NCBI RefSeq assembly: GCF_001433855.1 | Contig: NZ_AZCP01000002.1 | Coordinates: 434,001 to 498,000, forward strand | Source of the DNA: Levilactobacillus brevis ATCC 14869 = DSM 20054 | Lineage (GTDB): Bacteria > Bacillota > Bacilli > Lactobacillales > Lactobacillaceae | Length of the DNA stretch: 64,000 nucleotides | Direction: 5' to 3' | Part shown: piece after piece, positions 61,902-64,000 of the stretch | How positions within the stretch are numbered: the stretch's first letter is position 1 | Layout of the letters: each line of letters begins with the position of its first letter | Translations under genes and position numbers: made by a program | The notes under the pieces: model-generated | Databases searched by the model: none | Seen by the model: only the letters and a program-made list of their open reading frames with translations | Told to the model about the DNA's origin: nothing

Positions 61902-62582
61902 TTATTTGGTAAAAATCGTAAAATGCTTATGCTCATAAATAATCTGCCCGTCAGCTTCTAGGCGTTGAACCACTTGACTAGCCGTTTCTCTTGTCGTTCC
62001 AGCCATCTTGGCCAACTCGATCAGCGTAATTGCATACGGGACGAACCAGCGATCATCTGCTAACTGGTTGCCCAATTTACGTCCGAGAATCTTGAGCGCA
62101 TTTCGTACACGATCACTTGCACTAGAGGTAACCATCTGCTGCAACTGATCTTCATTTTCATTAATAATTTGTCCCATCTCAACGACAACTCGCTTCATCA
62201 TTTCCGAATTGCGCGTCAATAGATTCTCAAATTCCGCCATCGGAAATGAAGCCACTACTGCTGGGGTCATCGTATTAACGGCATAAGCATATTCATGGTC
62301 ATGAAATAGTCCCCGATACGGGAAGCCTTTATTCTCTGCAATGAATGAATAGAATGAGAAATCTCCGGTTTCATCGATTCGTTCTGATCGTAATAAGCCC
62401 GAAATGACAAAATAAAATCGCGAACGCGTATCTGCCTGGTCAAAAAGCAATTGACCCTTAGGATATTCTTTGATTCGCATCTGCTGTTCCAGTTGGTTAA
62501 ACTCATCGGGAGTGAACCCACTGAACTCCGGCCGCCGTTTTAACATTTGAATATAGCGTGGATAGTCACTTTTTTTTATCAC
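61902..62582 (-). CDS. Crp/Fnr-family regulator (ArcR-like)
   Basis: A 226-residue regulator: cyclic-nucleotide-binding-like N-domain (KGQLLFDQADTRSRFYFVISG), a long dimer helix, and a helix-turn-helix (LIELAKMAGTTRETASQVVQRL). No Cys cluster for an iron-sulfur sensor. It stands next to arcC and an aminotransferase, so it probably regulates the arginine deiminase genes. Starts with GTG at 62582 after AGGGGG. Confidence 0.88.
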   Translation of the reverse strand: MIKKSDYPRYIQMLKRRPEFSGFTPDEFNQLEQQMRIKEYPKGQLLFDQADTRSRFYFVISGLLRSERIDETGDFSFYSFIAENKGFPYRGLFHDHEYAYAVNTMTPAVVASFPMAEFENLLTRNSEMMKRVVVEMGQIINENEDQLQQMVTSSASDRVRNALKILGRKLGNQLADDRWFVPYAITLIELAKMAGTTRETASQVVQRLEADGQIIYEHKHFTIFTK

Positions 62583-62640
62583 AAAAAGAGTCCCCCTATT
62601 TTAAGCTTACTTATACAGTATAGCTTAAAATGGACGGACT
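62583..62640 (-). terminator. Long hairpin between arcC and the Crp/Fnr gene
   Basis: On the minus strand ATTTTAAGCT and AGCTTAAAAT, flanked by GAGTCC/GGACTC, form a long hairpin followed by CTTTTTG. The 3' arm contains the ribosome binding site AGGGGG of the regulator gene. It may end the arc operon, hide that site, or be a Crp/Fnr-type operator. Confidence 0.5.
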
Positions 62641-62658
62641 CGTTTGGTGTTTATTTAC

Positions 62659-63603
62659 CTATTTCGTAATAATTGTTCCATCGCCGTTCTTCAAGAAATT
62701 ACCGACATTTTCCAATGAGGTAACCACGGCCTTACCACCTTCACTATTATTAACGAAGTTGATTGCGGCTTGAACCTTAGGCAACATACTCCCCTTGGCG
62801 AATTGGTCTTGATCAATGTATTCTTGTAACTCAGCCACACTGACCGTTTCCAATTTCTTTTGATCTGGCTTATTAAAGTTAATGTAAATATTATTCACCG
62901 CTGTCAGGATAATCAATAAATCAGCGTGAACCAATTCAGCTAATTTTTCAGAAGCGAAGTCTTTGTCAATCACTGCTTCACGACCAACTAATCGATCGCC
63001 TTCTTGAACAACCGGTACACCACCGCCACCAACAGAGATTGGCACAATTCCGGCGTCAACCAAGGCGTTCACCACCTTGTATTCTTTAACACCAGTTGGC
63101 CGTGGTGATGGCACAACCCGCCGATAACCTCGTCCAGCATCCTCAACGTACGTGTATTCTGGATGAGCTGCTTTAATATCCTTAATCTCAGCTTCTGTGT
63201 AGAACGGACCGATTGGCTTGCTTGGATTTGTGAACGCTTGATCATCAGGATCAACTTCAACCTGTGTCACCATGGTCGTAACGTCCTTGTCTAACCCAGC
63301 TTTAGTAATTTCTTCACCTAAAGCATTTTGCATCCAGTAACCAATGCTGCCTTGGGTCATGGCTACGGCCGTATCCAATGGCATTGCAGGGTTTTTATCC
63401 GTACTCCCAGCGGCTTGTTGCAACAGTAGATTACCAACTTGTGGTCCATTACCGTGGGAAACAATCAGATCGTCTCCTTGCTTGATGAATTGTACCAAGT
63501 ATTTTGCAGTATCCCGTAATGCTTGTTGTTGTGCTTCAGCAGAAGCATCCTTTGATAAAATTGCGTTACCACCCAGGGCAACGACGATACGACGTTTTGC
63601 CAT
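62659..63603 (-). CDS. arcC: Carbamate kinase
   Basis: A 314-residue enzyme making ATP from carbamoyl phosphate in the arginine deiminase pathway. [34 protein letters not shown] and the [14 protein letters not shown] region are signatures. Start at 63603 (ATG with AAGGAGA upstream). Twenty-seven bases after the aminotransferase stop, same operon. Confidence 0.94.
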   Translation of the reverse strand: MAKRRIVVALGGNAILSKDASAEAQQQALRDTAKYLVQFIKQGDDLIVSHGNGPQVGNLLLQQAAGSTDKNPAMPLDTAVAMTQGSIGYWMQNALGEEITKAGLDKDVTTMVTQVEVDPDDQAFTNPSKPIGPFYTEAEIKDIKAAHPEYTYVEDAGRGYRRVVPSPRPTGVKEYKVVNALVDAGIVPISVGGGGVPVVQEGDRLVGREAVIDKDFASEKLAELVHADLLIILTAVNNIYINFNKPDQKKLETVSVAELQEYIDQDQFAKGSMLPKVQAAINFVNNSEGGKAVVTSLENVGNFLKNGDGTIITK

Positions 63604-63630
63604 AATCAATTTCTCCTTTAGTAGTTAAAT

Positions 63631-64000
63631 TTAATGCTCTTCCAAATATTGGCCTAAAATTTCCAGCCCTTTTTCAAGGGTTTCCGTTGGGGCACAGTAC
63701 CCCAAACGCGCATGCCCAGGCACATCGAAAGCTTCTCCTGGTACTAGCAAGACACCCGTATCGGCTAACAAATGCCGACAGAAATTCTCACTAGACTCAT
63801 TTGTTTCCATTTTGATAAATGAGGTAGAAACCCCATTAGGGAAAACACAGCTAACCTTCGGTGTTCGTTCAACCCAATCCTTGAAAATTTGCAAATTATC
63901 CAAAACGATTTGCCGATTACGAGCCAAGACCTTCTCTCGATTCTGTAAAACTAAACAGGCCGCTTGATCGCTGAACACACCGGCACAAATCATCGTGTAA
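63631..64000 (-). CDS. Class I/II aminotransferase (ArcT-like), C-terminal part (gene runs off the right edge)
   Basis: The visible 123 codons end an aminotransferase: FSDQAACLVLQNREKVLARN, VSTSFIKME, LADTGVLLVPGEAFDVPGHARLG (substrate-binding Arg) and a short tail. The frame continues past 64000 (Y-T-M-I-C). The N-terminal cofactor lysine region is outside. Such genes (arcT) accompany arginine deiminase operons. Class assignment is firm; substrate is not. Confidence 0.8.
   Translation of the reverse strand, partial: YTMICAGVFSDQAACLVLQNREKVLARNRQIVLDNLQIFKDWVERTPKVSCVFPNGVSTSFIKMETNESSENFCRHLLADTGVLLVPGEAFDVPGHARLGYCAPTETLEKGLEILGQYLEEH

Overview
The window reads as a low-to-mid GC chromosomal segment of a heterofermentative lactobacillus, most likely Levilactobacillus (brevis group). 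The pointers are a partial S-layer-type gene at the left edge that resembles L. brevis SlpA, a gallate decarboxylase cluster very close to that of Lactiplantibacillus plantarum, arginine-deiminase-type genes at the right edge, the Asp23/GlsB/AmaP envelope-stress operon, strong AGGAGG ribosome binding sites and CcpA-type cre palindromes. The genus call is inference from remembered protein similarity. No tRNA, rRNA, CRISPR array or insertion sequence was recognised.

Layout. 1-4.6 kb: S-layer gene (partial), aldo-keto reductase, two tandem paralogous MFS exporters. 4.8-7.2 kb: an Old-Yellow-Enzyme-type flavin oxidoreductase and an orphan PduN/EutN-type microcompartment vertex protein, divergent from an AraC-type regulator. 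7.3-12.4 kb: a dedicated ECF transporter (T, fused double ATPase, S) with two surface proteins that look like the two halves of vertebrate intrinsic factor/transcobalamin, so a probable corrinoid capture and uptake system. 12.7-16.2 kb: lpdC-lpdB-lpdD gallate decarboxylase operon and divergent LysR regulator. 16.3-19.2 kb: deformylase-like protein, secreted PAP2 phosphatase with autotransporter-type repeats, DUF1801 protein.

19.3-37.8 kb (all minus strand) is an ethanolamine-utilization microcompartment locus. In transcription order: glycerol facilitator, PduO-type cobalamin adenosyltransferase, a B12-riboswitch RNA, eutG, eutV-eutW, eutA, eutB, eutC, eutL, eutK-like, eutE, eutM, eutT, pduL-type eutD, an unnamed cargo-like gene, eutN, eutH, eutQ, eutS, eutJ, eutP and a tyrosine-phosphatase-like gene, ending at a terminator. 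Three leaders (adenosyltransferase, eutG, eutA) carry the dual-hairpin hexaloop element bound by the ANTAR protein EutV, each overlapping a terminator. Upstream of eutG lies a separate RNA with its own promoter, a cobalamin riboswitch, a dual hairpin that does not overlap its terminator, and a terminator. This is the architecture of the EutX/Rli55 sponge RNA of Enterococcus and Listeria. The picture is ethanolamine to acetaldehyde and ammonia inside a protein shell, with transcription needing both ethanolamine (EutVW) and adenosylcobalamin (EutX-like RNA), and cre sites suggesting carbon catabolite repression.

38-64 kb is mostly housekeeping and accessory: pyroglutamyl peptidase, MarR/ABC exporter pair, a TSUP permease behind a structured terminator-bearing leader, a secreted tyrosine phosphatase, a GntR/ABC module, a beta-lactamase-fold hydrolase, glutathione peroxidase, HAD phosphatases, an MFS exporter, methionine aminopeptidase, a repeat-containing secreted protein, an SDR/HxlR divergent pair, the envelope-stress operon, asnS with a T-box leader, a DHA2 exporter with PadR regulator, an Apf-like lysozyme-fold protein, a B3/B4-domain protein, an ArcR-like Crp/Fnr regulator, carbamate kinase and a partial aminotransferase.
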